A stretch of DNA of 55,279 nucleotides from Candidatus Poribacteria bacterium (GTDB lineage: Bacteria; Poribacteria; WGA-4E; WGA-3G). The translations under genes and the position numbers were made by a program. Under the pieces are notes generated by a model, which was not told where the DNA came from, did not search any database, and was given only the letters and a program-made list of their open reading frames with translations. The DNA is taken from positions 1 to 55,279 of the forward strand of contig PYJA01000115.1 in NCBI GenBank assembly GCA_003635185.1, in the 5' to 3' direction. Positions 16,092-25,283 of the stretch are shown one piece after another. Each line of letters begins with the position of its first letter. Within the stretch, counting starts at the first letter, position 1.

Positions 16092-19085
16092 ATGAAAAAA
16101 AACGATATTGAACTAATCCGACAGATTCTTGATGGTGATGAAGACGCTTTCGCTGAACTTGTAACAAAATATCAAAAGCCGGTTCACGCGCTGGCATGGC
16201 GAAAAGTTGGGGATTTCCACATCGCCGAAGAGATTACACAGGATACCTTCCTGAAAGTGTATCAGAGACTTCACACCCTGAAAGATCCAAATCAATTTTC
16301 TGGGTGGCTCTATGTGATTGCGACGCGCCGATGCTACGCTTGGCTCCGCAAAAAACGGATACGGACACAACCGTTGGAGGACACAGAGATAACGATGGGA
16401 CAAAAAGATGCTTATTCCCGACATGTCGTAGAACAACGCGCTCAAACCGCTGTTGAAGCACAACGCGAAGTGGTCAAGAGACTCCTCGCAAAGCTGAAAG
16501 AGAGCGAACGTACGGTGATGGCACTCCACTACCTCGGTGAGATGACAGTCGAAGAGATTAGCAAGTTTTTAGGAGTTTCTGCAGGAACAATTAAGAGCCG
16601 ACTACAACGTGCGCGGAACCGGTTACAAAAGGAGGAAACGATGATAAGAGAAGCACTTGACCATTTCCAGCTTTCACCGAACCTAACCGACAACATTATG
16701 CAAGAGGTATCACGGCTGAAACCTGCACCTATCCCAACTGCCAGCAAACCACTTGTGCCGTGGGCAATTGCGGCTTCAAGTGCTATCTTAATAATGTTGA
16801 TGCTTGGTATAGGTAGTCAACAATTACTCCGTTTTCAGCAGCCTTATACATTAGATGCACAGACTGAGATGACAGTTGAACTTGTTGACACGCCTATCGT
16901 GCTAAATCTTGACGTGAAACCGGATTTACGTCGTCAGATTGGAAATTCAAATGCCTTCGGTGAAAGCGATAACAATGGACAGAAACCCGATGAAATATTA
17001 TTAGCCACCGCGCAGGCGGAAGGAGAAGATGTTTCAACTCCTAAACAGCAGTGGATTCAGTCTACTCCTCTTACAGGGAGCACCGTGAATAGTTTCCTCG
17101 CGACACCCGAAGGTGATCTCTATACTTATACTAAGGGTGAAATATACAAATTGCCTGCTAAGGCGGAAACGTGGCAACACATCTTTGACATTTGGACATT
17201 GCCACATTCCAGCATAGGAGCCCAACTCCTTATCGTGAAGTGGGAAGATACACTGTATTATACACAATCAAGTGAACTTTTCGCTTCAAAAGATGATGGC
17301 AAATCATGGGACTTACTTTACTCATGGGATAGCGAAAAATATTGGAATTCCATAGAATTAATTCTAACAAAACAAGCGTTTTACATGGCTTTTGAAAACG
17401 AAATTTTTCGTTCGGAAGATATAGGCAAAACTTGGAAGAGTATTAATGATGGATTGACAGGAATTAATGCTTTAGTCAATATCCAAAACACCCTTTTTGC
17501 TGGAACAAGTAATGGTCTTTACCGTTACAGCGATGACAGTTGGAAACGCTTGGAATTTCCAATGTCTGTTGGAGGAATTCAATCAGTTGCAGCAACTGAA
17601 GATAAGTTTTATGTTTTAGCAGGATTCAGTTGGGATGTTCTTGACCCTCGAAAAGTGTCCCGTGGACTGCAGCGTAGTTGGGGAATATTCCGATCAAGTG
17701 ACCTTGGGAATTCGTGGGAAGATATATCTCCAACAAACGCTTGGGCAGTAAAAGATTTCATCGCTGGGGCTAAACTGATTGCTGTCGATGATACTCTCTT
17801 AGTAATGGAAAAAGGTATGGTACGCTCTATTGATGGCGGAAATACATGGATGCCGCCACAATTAGTGGGAACCTCACCTCAAATGGATAGTAAAAATCCT
17901 GCTGTGGTAATTAACACAGATACTATTTATGTCGGTAGTGACGATGGCCTCCATCGTTCCACTGATAGTGGCCAGTCATGGCACATCGTGAATTTCAGCC
18001 GAGAAAATCAAGCCGATAGCCTAATTCTCTATCAAGAATTCGATAAAAGACTAAACACTTCAGCAGCCCTCTACGGAATAGTTGATGGCAAGATTGTAAA
18101 AACTATAGACAGAGGTAAGTCTTGGGATTTCGTTCAAATGGGAAAACCAATAACAACACCCCATAATGACGAGCCGTCACACATCACCCAGATAGTTAAA
18201 TCTGGTAGTGTTCTTCATGCCAAAGGTATAGATGATTCTGATGAGAAAACACTTATCTATAGCGTATCCGAAAGTGATAATACACTAAAGCCGATTGACA
18301 GTATACCTATTTTTAACTCCAGTGCGTTGTATCAATTATTATCTCAAAAAAGAGTGTTGCCATTCGAATTACAAGATAAACTAACTCTTGCACAGTTGCA
18401 AGAAAATTCGTCAGGGGCAATCCAATTTTTCAAACAGTTTGAGGTAGGCAATCTAAGATGGCTACCTCAACTTATCCAAGCAGGACTCCGCGGCCCCTTT
18501 ACTGTTAGTGGTGACACGTTCTATATGGAGTACAACTTTAAACTCTTTAAATGGAGACACGGTGACACTGAATGGTCCGACACCGGTGTGGAAGAAACCG
18601 TTGAGTTGACTTCGGACATAGCGCGGAGAGACCTCAAACTTGCGGTATCAGGCAACACTGTCTACGTTGGCAAACGGGATGGACGGTTTGTTCAATCACT
18701 TGATGCCGGAAATAGTTGGAAAGATATTCCCGTGGACTTTATGTTTCTCACGCCCTTTAAAAATTTCAAAGAGATCTTGTTTGCTGGTTCCACGGTGTAT
18801 GTAGCAACAGACGCAGGTGTCGCTACATCAGATAATGGAAAACATTGGCATGCTATAACAGACACAGCAGGCTCACACCTTATCATGGAACATTTGGCTA
18901 TTGACGGTACAACGGTTTATGGCGTTACCGCGAAGACAGGTATCTATCGTTTGGAGAGCGGCACTTGGGAACAGGTCGTCTCAGAGATACCTGATAACAT
19001 AACGTCTCTTGCTGTTGATGGGAACACGTTATACGTAGGCACACAAAGTAACGGTATGCTTCACTATTATCTTGAAAAAGAATAA
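16092..19085 (+). CDS. ECF sigma-70 factor fused to membrane-anchored Asp-box beta-propeller
   Basis: 997 residues. Residues about 22-90 are sigma region 2 (YQKPVHALAWRKVGDFHIAE, then GWLYVIATRRCYAWLRKK). Residues about 125-180 are region 4, with the DNA-binding helix-turn-helix MTVEEISKFLGVSAGTIKSR. A short linker and one membrane helix (about 224-243) follow, then some 750 residues facing outside. There at least eight Asp-box motifs are visible (SKDDGKSW, SEDIGKTW, SSDLGNSW, SIDGGNTW, STDSGQSW, TIDRGKSW and others), typical of BNR/Ycf48-like beta-propellers. So one chain joins a transcription factor to an external sensor. GGGAGG precedes the start by 6 bp. An AAGGAGG plus ATG (16641, residue 184) lies exactly at the joint. 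Terminator at 19108. Confidence 0.9.
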   Translation: MKKNDIELIRQILDGDEDAFAELVTKYQKPVHALAWRKVGDFHIAEEITQDTFLKVYQRLHTLKDPNQFSGWLYVIATRRCYAWLRKKRIRTQPLEDTEITMGQKDAYSRHVVEQRAQTAVEAQREVVKRLLAKLKESERTVMALHYLGEMTVEEISKFLGVSAGTIKSRLQRARNRLQKEETMIREALDHFQLSPNLTDNIMQEVSRLKPAPIPTASKPLVPWAIAASSAILIMLMLGIGSQQLLRFQQPYTLDAQTEMTVELVDTPIVLNLDVKPDLRRQIGNSNAFGESDNNGQKPDEILLATAQAEGEDVSTPKQQWIQSTPLTGSTVNSFLATPEGDLYTYTKGEIYKLPAKAETWQHIFDIWTLPHSSIGAQLLIVKWEDTLYYTQSSELFASKDDGKSWDLLYSWDSEKYWNSIELILTKQAFYMAFENEIFRSEDIGKTWKSINDGLTGINALVNIQNTLFAGTSNGLYRYSDDSWKRLEFPMSVGGIQSVAATEDKFYVLAGFSWDVLDPRKVSRGLQRSWGIFRSSDLGNSWEDISPTNAWAVKDFIAGAKLIAVDDTLLVMEKGMVRSIDGGNTWMPPQLVGTSPQMDSKNPAVVINTDTIYVGSDDGLHRSTDSGQSWHIVNFSRENQADSLILYQEFDKRLNTSAALYGIVDGKIVKTIDRGKSWDFVQMGKPITTPHNDEPSHITQIVKSGSVLHAKGIDDSDEKTLIYSVSESDNTLKPIDSIPIFNSSALYQLLSQKRVLPFELQDKLTLAQLQENSSGAIQFFKQFEVGNLRWLPQLIQAGLRGPFTVSGDTFYMEYNFKLFKWRHGDTEWSDTGVEETVELTSDIARRDLKLAVSGNTVYVGKRDGRFVQSLDAGNSWKDIPVDFMFLTPFKNFKEILFAGSTVYVATDAGVATSDNGKHWHAITDTAGSHLIMEHLAIDGTTVYGVTAKTGIYRLESGTWEQVVSEIPDNITSLAVDGNTLYVGTQSNGMLHYYLEKE

Positions 19086-19107
19086 ATTTCGTTTTTATAT
19101 TTTGCCT

Positions 19108-19139
19108 GGGCGGTGCTAAATACCGCCCTTTTCTTTTTT
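19108..19139 (+). terminator. Rho-independent terminator
   Basis: Perfect stem GGGCGGT/ACCGCCC around loop GCTAAAT, followed by TTTTCTTTTTT. It ends the transcript of the first sigma-propeller gene, so the second is transcribed on its own. Confidence 0.9.
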
Positions 19140-19177
19140 CTCTTCCCTTCCAAATTCTCTTTTTTGCAGAATTAAGC

Positions 19178-19202
19178 AACCGTTTTGTCCCTAACTTGCG
19201 TC
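19178..19202 (+). promoter_or_regulatory. ECF-type promoter-like motif (AAC-N18-CGTC), second copy
   Basis: GCAACCGTTTT then GCGTCAC, again with exactly 18 bases between AAC and CGTC, and the same GCAGAATTAWGCAACC lead-in as at 16006. It lies between the terminator of the first gene and the start of the second. The intervening bases differ, so the conserved cores stand out. Confidence 0.6.
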
Positions 19203-19253
19203 ACTATAGGTTGATATGTTATTAATCAAGTAATCACTTTTTGGAGACACCTG

Positions 19254-22200
19254 ATGAAAAAAGATGATGTTGCACTTATTCACCGAATTCTTGCAGACGA
19301 TGAAACCGCTTTCACTGAGTTGGTAAAAAAGTATCAGAAGCCGGTTCACGCGCTGGCATGGCGAAAAGTTGGGGATTTCCACATCGCTGAGGACATTACC
19401 CAAGACACTTTCCTGAAAGTGTATCAGAGACTCCATACGCTGAAAGATCCGAATCAGTTTTCTGGGTGGCTCTACGTGATTACGACAAACCTATGCAACA
19501 CATGGCACCGCAAAAAACGGGTACGGACACAACCGTTGGAGGACGTAGAAACAACGATGACACCGAAAGATGCTTATTCACAACATGTCACAGCGGATCG
19601 CGCAACAACTGCTGCGGAGACACAACGTGAAGTGGTCAAAACGCTGCTCGCGAAATTAAAAGAAAGCGAACGCACGGTAATGACGCTTCACTACCTCGGA
19701 GAGATGACGGTTGAGGAGATTAGCCGATTTTTAGGTGTATCCGGAAGCACAATAAAAAGTCGTCTGAGACGTGCCAGACAACGTTTACAAAAGGAGGAAA
19801 CGATGATTAGAGAAGCACTCGACCATTTCCAAATTTCACCTAACTTGACTGATAATATTATGCGAGAAGTCGCGCAACTTAAACCTACGCCTTCCGTCAG
19901 CAAACCGCTTGTGCCGTGGATAGCCGCTGCATCCAGTGTTGTTTTGATTGTGTTAATGCTTGGGTTAGGCAGCAAATACTTAGCGCGCTTTCAGCAACCT
20001 TATAGTTTAGATGCACAGACTGAAATGACTGTTGAACTCATTGACGCACCTATTGTGCTAAATGTTGACGCGAAGCCGGATGTACGTCGTGAATTTGGAA
20101 ATCCAAATACACTTGGTAAAAACGATAATAGTGGTCAGAAACCTGATGAGATATTATTATCTGCTGCCCAGTCGAATGAAGAAGGCGTTTCTGCCCCTAA
20201 ACAGCAGTGGATTCAGGAAAACAGTCCAGTAGGTTCAGGAGAATTGATGACGTTACTCCCTACACCCGAGGGAGAAATCTATATTGTATATGATGAAGGC
20301 TGGGAAGATATACTGTATAAACTACCAGTTGATGGAACTGAATGGCAACCTATATGTGATATTAGTTCACTACTACCAGATATTCCGTATGATGCAGTTT
20401 CTATGGTGAAGTGGAACGATACCCTCTATATTGTTGTATCTGTAGGAAGAAACGGAGAACGAAACGAACTTTTCGCTTCAATGGATGATGGAGAAACCTG
20501 GGATTCATTTGGTAGATGTCCAGCAGGTTGGGTTTTCGGATTTGAGGAGATGAATGACACGTTTTATCTTGCTCTTGAAAATGAGATTTTCGTATCTGAG
20601 GATATTGGAAAGACCTGGAATGTTGTTGACGAGGGATTGACAGGGGAAGTGAACACATTGGAGGTAATTCAAAACACGCTATTTGCTGCAACAACCACAG
20701 GTCTATATCACCTTGACGGTGGTAGTTGGCAACGTTTGCAATTTCCGGTACATGAAGCGAAAAAAATCGTTTCGTTTGTGGGAACTGAAAACAACCTATA
20801 CGTACTAACACAATGGGATTGGGAAAATATTGGACCGCAGGACCGTACCTGGTGGCTTTTCCGATCAACTGATAAAGGACAGTCGTGGACAGATATTACA
20901 CCAACAAACGCATTGCCCATTATGGGATCTGAACCCTTTAAAGATTTACCTGAGGCAACACTTGCAGCAGCGAAAAACACATTATTATTAATTGGGTGGA
21001 GTGGTGCTGCGGTAGTTCGCTCAATTAATAACGGCAACACATGGACACTTGAGAAAACCACCAATGTTTCCCTGATGCCTTATAGTGTTGACAAGGCAGT
21101 AGCGGTAGATGAAAACACATTATATTTACAAGGGGAATCTGGAATGTATCGCTCTATTGATGGAGGTATATCTTGGACAAGATTTAATCCAGAGATGAAA
21201 GGTGAAATTATCGACCTAATCTGTGTCAAAACAAGTAGAGAACACAACACATCTGGTTTCCTCTATGCAATGTGTGCTGGAGGGGGCGGAGGGATATACC
21301 CCGGACATATAGAAGTTAGATGGGTGTTTAAATCCAGTGATAAGGGAAAATCTTGGCATGTGGTGAATCCAGAAGTACAAACTCAAGAAGATATACCTTC
21401 TTTTACTCGGATAGCAGAGTCTGATGGCGTGCTATATGCAAAAGGTCGAGGACGTTCCAGCGATTCCCTCATGAGTCTGTATCGAATTTCTGAAGATCGC
21501 AATACATTAGTACCAATTAAAGGCATGCCAGTTTTTAGATCATCGTCACTATACAACCTACTGCATTATCAACAACCTGCTAAAGGATCAGATAAGTCCT
21601 ACTTTGAACAGTTGCAAGAAAGTTCTGTAGGTGCAAACCAGTACTTTAAACAGTTGGCTCAAGTGAGTTCTTTACACGTAAGCTTTCGTCGATTATCCCA
21701 AGACCCTCTTTACGAATCTGGGTTAAGGGGCCCGTTTGCAGTCAGTGGCAATACGTTTTATTTGGAATACAACTTTAAACTCCTCCGATGGGAACCTGGT
21801 GATACTGAATGGTACAACACCGGACAAGAAGAAACCGTTAGATTGTCTCGTAAAATAATAGAAAGAGAGCTCAAACTTGCTGTTTCAGGGGATACTGTCT
21901 ACGTCGGCAAACGGGATGGACACCTTGTCGTATCTTATGATAGAGGAAATAATCGGAGTTGGATCGATCTTACCGCAGCGCTGCCATTTCCTGTTGAAAC
22001 TTTCAAAGAGATCGTATTTGCGGGTTCCACGGTGTATGTAGCAACAGATGCTGGTGTAACTGCGTCTGATAATGGAATAAAATGGCGTGCAATCACCGAT
22101 GCAGAGGGAACGAATCTCGTTATGGAGCGCTTGGCTGCTGATGGCACAACGGTTTATGGTGTTACCAAAGGGACAGGTATCTATCGTTTGGAGAGCGGTG

Positions 22201-22319
22201 TATGGGAAAAGATTATTTCAGAGATTCCGGATGGCGTAACTTCTCTTACTGTTGATGGGAACACGTTATACGTAGGTACACAAAACAACGGTATGCTTCA
22301 TTTTCTTCTTGAAGAATAA
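19254..22319 (+). CDS. ECF sigma-70 factor fused to membrane-anchored Asp-box beta-propeller (paralogue)
   Basis: 1,021 residues, alike throughout to the 16092 gene. Sigma region 2 is followed by region 4 (MTVEEISRFLGVSGSTIKSR), a linker, a membrane helix (about 221-241) and an outer propeller with Asp boxes (SMDDGETW, SEDIGKTW, STDKGQSW, SINNGNTW, SIDGGISW, SSDKGKSW, SYDRGNN). The sigma part is much more conserved between the two than the propeller, so both may read similar promoters but sense different things. The start has GGAG 8 bp upstream. The internal AAGGAGG plus ATG is also kept here (19803, residue 184). No terminator is obvious after it. Confidence 0.9.
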   Translation: MKKDDVALIHRILADDETAFTELVKKYQKPVHALAWRKVGDFHIAEDITQDTFLKVYQRLHTLKDPNQFSGWLYVITTNLCNTWHRKKRVRTQPLEDVETTMTPKDAYSQHVTADRATTAAETQREVVKTLLAKLKESERTVMTLHYLGEMTVEEISRFLGVSGSTIKSRLRRARQRLQKEETMIREALDHFQISPNLTDNIMREVAQLKPTPSVSKPLVPWIAAASSVVLIVLMLGLGSKYLARFQQPYSLDAQTEMTVELIDAPIVLNVDAKPDVRREFGNPNTLGKNDNSGQKPDEILLSAAQSNEEGVSAPKQQWIQENSPVGSGELMTLLPTPEGEIYIVYDEGWEDILYKLPVDGTEWQPICDISSLLPDIPYDAVSMVKWNDTLYIVVSVGRNGERNELFASMDDGETWDSFGRCPAGWVFGFEEMNDTFYLALENEIFVSEDIGKTWNVVDEGLTGEVNTLEVIQNTLFAATTTGLYHLDGGSWQRLQFPVHEAKKIVSFVGTENNLYVLTQWDWENIGPQDRTWWLFRSTDKGQSWTDITPTNALPIMGSEPFKDLPEATLAAAKNTLLLIGWSGAAVVRSINNGNTWTLEKTTNVSLMPYSVDKAVAVDENTLYLQGESGMYRSIDGGISWTRFNPEMKGEIIDLICVKTSREHNTSGFLYAMCAGGGGGIYPGHIEVRWVFKSSDKGKSWHVVNPEVQTQEDIPSFTRIAESDGVLYAKGRGRSSDSLMSLYRISEDRNTLVPIKGMPVFRSSSLYNLLHYQQPAKGSDKSYFEQLQESSVGANQYFKQLAQVSSLHVSFRRLSQDPLYESGLRGPFAVSGNTFYLEYNFKLLRWEPGDTEWYNTGQEETVRLSRKIIERELKLAVSGDTVYVGKRDGHLVVSYDRGNNRSWIDLTAALPFPVETFKEIVFAGSTVYVATDAGVTASDNGIKWRAITDAEGTNLVMERLAADGTTVYGVTKGTGIYRLESGVWEKIISEIPDGVTSLTVDGNTLYVGTQNNGMLHFLLEE

Positions 22320-22394
22320 CATAACTTATGTGATTGCACCGGATGCATCTCATCTCTCCCTTCTCTAAATATTCCACCCTAAATGTTGTAATCT

Positions 22395-22515
22395 CTAACA
22401 ACATAAGGGCAAAAATAAAAGTTTTGCCCCTGTTGCTTCTATAAGTTCTTGAGTTCGCTTTGTTTTGTGAAAACTCACCTTGTCCATTATGACAAGGTGA
22501 TCTGCATTATAGTGG
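22395..22515 (-). pseudogene. IS630-family transposase fragment
   Basis: On the minus strand the reading frame HLVIMDKVSFHKTKRTQELI continues with EATGAKLLFLPLCC and a stop. This matches the second catalytic-Asp region of IS630/Tc1 DDE transposases (vimDNasfHK, then GaxLLFLPpY). Only about 38 codons remain, and the conserved SPDLNPIE is gone. It lies next to a MITE. This is a relic, not a gene. Confidence 0.55.
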
Positions 22516-22645
22516 ATTCACAATTAACTTTACATCTGAGTTATCCGAGGGAACTCCGATTCCCGACGACTAATAGGTTGAGTCGTGATTCGGAGATCAC
22601 TCGGACAAAAGAAGTGTCCAATTATTTTTCTAATTCACTATAATA
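22507..22645. repeat. Hairpin MITE with ATTATAGTG...CACTATAAT ends
   Basis: Inverted ends ATTATAGTG and CACTATAAT enclose about 138 bp that folds into a long stem. Its arms are CCGAG-CTCCGAT-CGACGACT and AGTCGT-AT-CGGAG-CTCGG, around AATAGGTTG. The TA-rich ends and adjoining IS630 relic suggest mobilisation by an IS630/Tc1-type transposase. Confidence 0.65.
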
Positions 22646-22811
22646 ACGAGTTGTGCTAAATAACTTATTGTAAAATATTATTTCACATAAGACAATCTTT
22701 TTGTCCGTGTTTCCTATTGGTTGATATGCTCTTCAGTCCCGTAGGGACGATATGTTTATAGAAGGACGGCAATAACCCCTCTTTAGTCCCGTAGGGACGA
22801 TATGTTTATAT
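22635..22811. repeat. Inverted copy of the 14.6-kb repeat cluster
   Basis: The tail (22635-22688) is followed by two AGTCCCGTAGGGACGATATG units (about 22734-22760, 22782-22811). As a whole it is the reverse complement of 14775-14899. With the preceding relics it fills the gap 22320-22894, which holds no intact gene. Confidence 0.7.
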
Positions 22812-22894
22812 GACAATACGTAATATCTGTGAAAACCACAAAAACAATTAGTTAACTGGCACAAGTCGTTATAATAGAAATGGTACAGGTAGGG

Positions 22895-23842
22895 TCAATT
22901 TCTCAACGCTACTGTTACTGCGCGGGAAGATGGTGAACCCCAACCCGGAACAACAATGCTCCATCTTCCCGCAGGGCCACCAGCGACCATAAGCAGCAGG
23001 TCTGTTTCCGAATATCGCTTCGTCGTTTCTGCTATGTAGCGTCGTACGTCTACTTTGCAAAAGCCGTCCGCTGAAATTGTCTTTGCATGTTCAATTCCTA
23101 TGACGATAAGCGTTTCACCGCTGCTGTTGCCGGGAGCAGAAATATTCTGACAGATAGTATCAAGGATTCCTTCTGCTGTATTACTGCCGTGATCATTAAC
23201 ACTCTGTGGCCCCGCACCGGCAAAGACGGTCACAGTACTCTTGTCTGCCTCAAAACCCCGCTCAACATGTAATGGTTCCCAAGGACTATCCTCCTCTTTT
23301 TCAGCAATACAACATGTAAACTTGCCGATATGCCCAAACGCAGCGCGGTCTAATTCGCCTGGCAGTGCGCCACCAATATTCGTACAGATAAGTCGTACTG
23401 CTCTGCCGATAGTTGCATTTGCACGCCACCCCTGCCCAAAAAGATTGAAGCCATCATTAATGTCTAACGTTTTCCTGATAGGGCCATTTACCACCAACAT
23501 AGGAGCAACATGTGAAGTAGTGACCTGAACACCATGTAAATTAAATTCTTCAGCTGCCATTGCTTCCACTGCAGCCAGAACAACCGGTAGATATGTCGGT
23601 AGACAACCTGCCATAACTGCGTTAATTGCAATTCTTTCAACTGTTGCCCTCCCCCATTTAGGCGGAATCGATGCAATTAATTCCTCAGATGCGCGTTCCG
23701 TACCGCTAAGCATGCTTTCAACACGTTCTGATGTCGGTGGAACAACCGGAAGACCATCAGTCCATCCGTTCTCATAGCAAGCCTCAATTGGATCACCTGT
23801 CTCGTCAATAAAAACCTGTTTAGCGTGCCATTCTTGTGCCAT
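22895..23842 (-). CDS. Uncharacterised protein with DGLPVVPPT motif
   Basis: 315 residues, soluble, with no signal peptide. The N-terminal region has ENGWTDGLPVVPPTSERVES, followed by a Gly/Ala-rich middle (NAVMAGCLPTYLPVVLAAVE, then VNGPIRKTLDINDGFNLFG) and a C-terminal AGGPAGRWSIVVPGWGSP. I recall this motif set from an uncharacterised family often listed beside UGSC-motif (seleno)proteins, but no such partner is in the window and I assign no function. The start is set at ATG 23842, which has AAGGAG 6 bp upstream. The frame stays open another 106 codons upstream through non-coding-looking sequence, so a longer call would be wrong. Confidence 0.75.
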   Translation of the reverse strand: MAQEWHAKQVFIDETGDPIEACYENGWTDGLPVVPPTSERVESMLSGTERASEELIASIPPKWGRATVERIAINAVMAGCLPTYLPVVLAAVEAMAAEEFNLHGVQVTTSHVAPMLVVNGPIRKTLDINDGFNLFGQGWRANATIGRAVRLICTNIGGALPGELDRAAFGHIGKFTCCIAEKEEDSPWEPLHVERGFEADKSTVTVFAGAGPQSVNDHGSNTAEGILDTICQNISAPGNSSGETLIVIGIEHAKTISADGFCKVDVRRYIAETTKRYSETDLLLMVAGGPAGRWSIVVPGWGSPSSRAVTVALRN

Positions 23843-23891
23843 GTTTGTCTCCTTAAAGATGAGATTGATATGTTGTCTTAGACATGTTATT

Positions 23892-23920
23892 ATGTTAACA
23901 TAGACTTTTTGGTTTGGCAA
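23892..23920 (-). promoter_or_regulatory. Sigma-70 promoter of the DGLPVVPPT gene
   Basis: Minus strand TTGCCA, 17-base spacer, TAACAT, with TG one base before the -10. It lies about 50 bp upstream of the chosen start codon at 23842 and supports that start. Confidence 0.55.
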
Positions 23921-24054
23921 GAAACTATCTGCCACAGAATAACGCGTAGGTGAGATTTCACTGTTGATTAAAATTCGTATTGAAATAGAAAACGAATATT
24001 CAATTGAATCGAATAGCACCATTATAGTGGAAACCATAATTACTTGCACACAAT

Positions 24055-24112
24055 TGTAGAGCAAACTTTTAGTTTGCATAGGACGATGCACAAACTGGCA
24101 GTTTATGCTACG
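24055..24112. repeat. Double-hairpin element (TGTAG...CTAC family)
   Basis: Outer TGTAG/GCTAC arms enclose GCAAACTTTTAGTTTGC and CAAACTGGCAGTTT hairpins. The 23843-24191 gap otherwise holds only the promoter at 23892. An upstream ATG at 24105 falls inside this element and is not used as a start. Confidence 0.65.
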
Positions 24113-24191
24113 GCACAGTTCAATAAGGTGGTTTGAGTTCCACGGGCCAAAAGTGTGCATATATTTTGTATTTCACTATAAGTGGGGAAAT

Positions 24192-25064
24192 GTGTTAGAA
24201 CAAAACGCCACATCACGACATCACAATAACGAATCTACTATAGTAACGACACCCCTTAAACCGATGGGATTTGGAGAAATTTTGGACACAGTATTTAGTC
24301 TCTATCGGAAACATTTCTCGTTATTTTTGGGACTTGTCGCATTTTCGGTTTTTGGGGAACTGGCATTACATCTTTTTACGGATTTTTCTGATTTCTTCTT
24401 TTTCCGTTACCTTCTATTGGGAATAGGAATGGTCATATTTGCAGTTACCTTCTCCACTATAGGTGTAGGTGGGATAGTCATCGGAACTGGTGCAACCTAT
24501 CTGGGTGAGGAGATTACAATTCGCTCAATTTTCCAGAGAACGATTCAGCGGTTTTGGCAATTGTTAGGTTCAACAATTCTTTGGTGGTTAGTTGTTGGCG
24601 GTTTGGCACTTACGCTCATTGGAATTCCATTTGCAATCTATTTTGCAGTGCGTTGGGGACTATTCCTCGGACCAGTCATGTTTGAAAAACCTGCAGCCAG
24701 CAATGCGCTAAGGCGCAGTAGCGAACTTGTCAAGGGGGCATGGTGGCAGATGTTTGGCATGTTACTCGCGATCTTTTTGTTTAGTACACTTGTTCATATG
24801 ATATTAGAAATATCTATCGGATTCATACTAATTTTAACAGATCTTGGTGGTGAAATTGGCTTTATTGATATTCTTGAATGGGGGTTATTCTCGGAACCTT
24901 TTGAGAACAGCACGCCGTTTTTTTCTGCGGTTTTGCTTGCTATACACCTCTGTGTTTCTGCGGTTTCATTTCCGATTTGGATTATCGGTATTTCCCTTCT
25001 TTATTTCAACCAACGTATTTGGAAAGAGGGTTTTGATATTGAGATGCAAGTACGGGATACATAA
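24192..25064 (+). CDS. Polytopic membrane protein, glycerophosphodiesterase-membrane-domain-like
   Basis: 290 residues from GTG 24192. A short polar N-terminus leads to the motif PLKPMGFGEILDTVFSLYRK, then about six hydrophobic helices with a central VRWGLFLGPVMFEKPAASNA loop. This order (GEILDxxxxLYRxHF opening, then RWxLxxPxxxxE) is typical of the glycerophosphoryl-diester-phosphodiesterase membrane domain/YciC-like proteins, which have no assigned catalytic residues. The start is chosen because GGGGAA precedes it and the earlier ATG lies in a repeat. It stands alone. The role is unknown, perhaps in the envelope. Confidence 0.7.
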   Translation: MLEQNATSRHHNNESTIVTTPLKPMGFGEILDTVFSLYRKHFSLFLGLVAFSVFGELALHLFTDFSDFFFFRYLLLGIGMVIFAVTFSTIGVGGIVIGTGATYLGEEITIRSIFQRTIQRFWQLLGSTILWWLVVGGLALTLIGIPFAIYFAVRWGLFLGPVMFEKPAASNALRRSSELVKGAWWQMFGMLLAIFLFSTLVHMILEISIGFILILTDLGGEIGFIDILEWGLFSEPFENSTPFFSAVLLAIHLCVSAVSFPIWIIGISLLYFNQRIWKEGFDIEMQVRDT

Positions 25065-25160
25065 TGTCGTTGAACGTGTCTTATTTGATCTATAGTAAAC
25101 TTTAGAATTAATTGAACATTATGAGCAGTTCGGTCAGAAAACCGAAACGAACGCAGACGC

Positions 25161-25219
25161 TGTCCCATAACCTGTTAGGGTGTGTTCCGTTTCTGCACAA
25201 CCTAATAGGTTATGGGACA
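25161..25219. repeat. Long hairpin (TGTCCCATAACCT arms)
   Basis: TGTCCCATAACCTGTTAGG with CACA/TGTG and CCTAATAGGTTATGGGACA form a stem of about 23 bp around a 14-base loop. Each arm is also partly palindromic. It lies in the 303-bp gap 25065-25367. Confidence 0.7.
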
Positions 25220-25283
25220 AAATATCCCTTTAATTCTAAATGTCACCATATAAGTAACATAAACGTGAACTCGGTCCAAGTCT

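Noticed and set aside
23843..24160. N-terminal extension of the DGLPVVPPT protein to 24160
   Set aside because: Runs through a promoter and a palindromic repeat; AAGGAG stands before ATG 23842.
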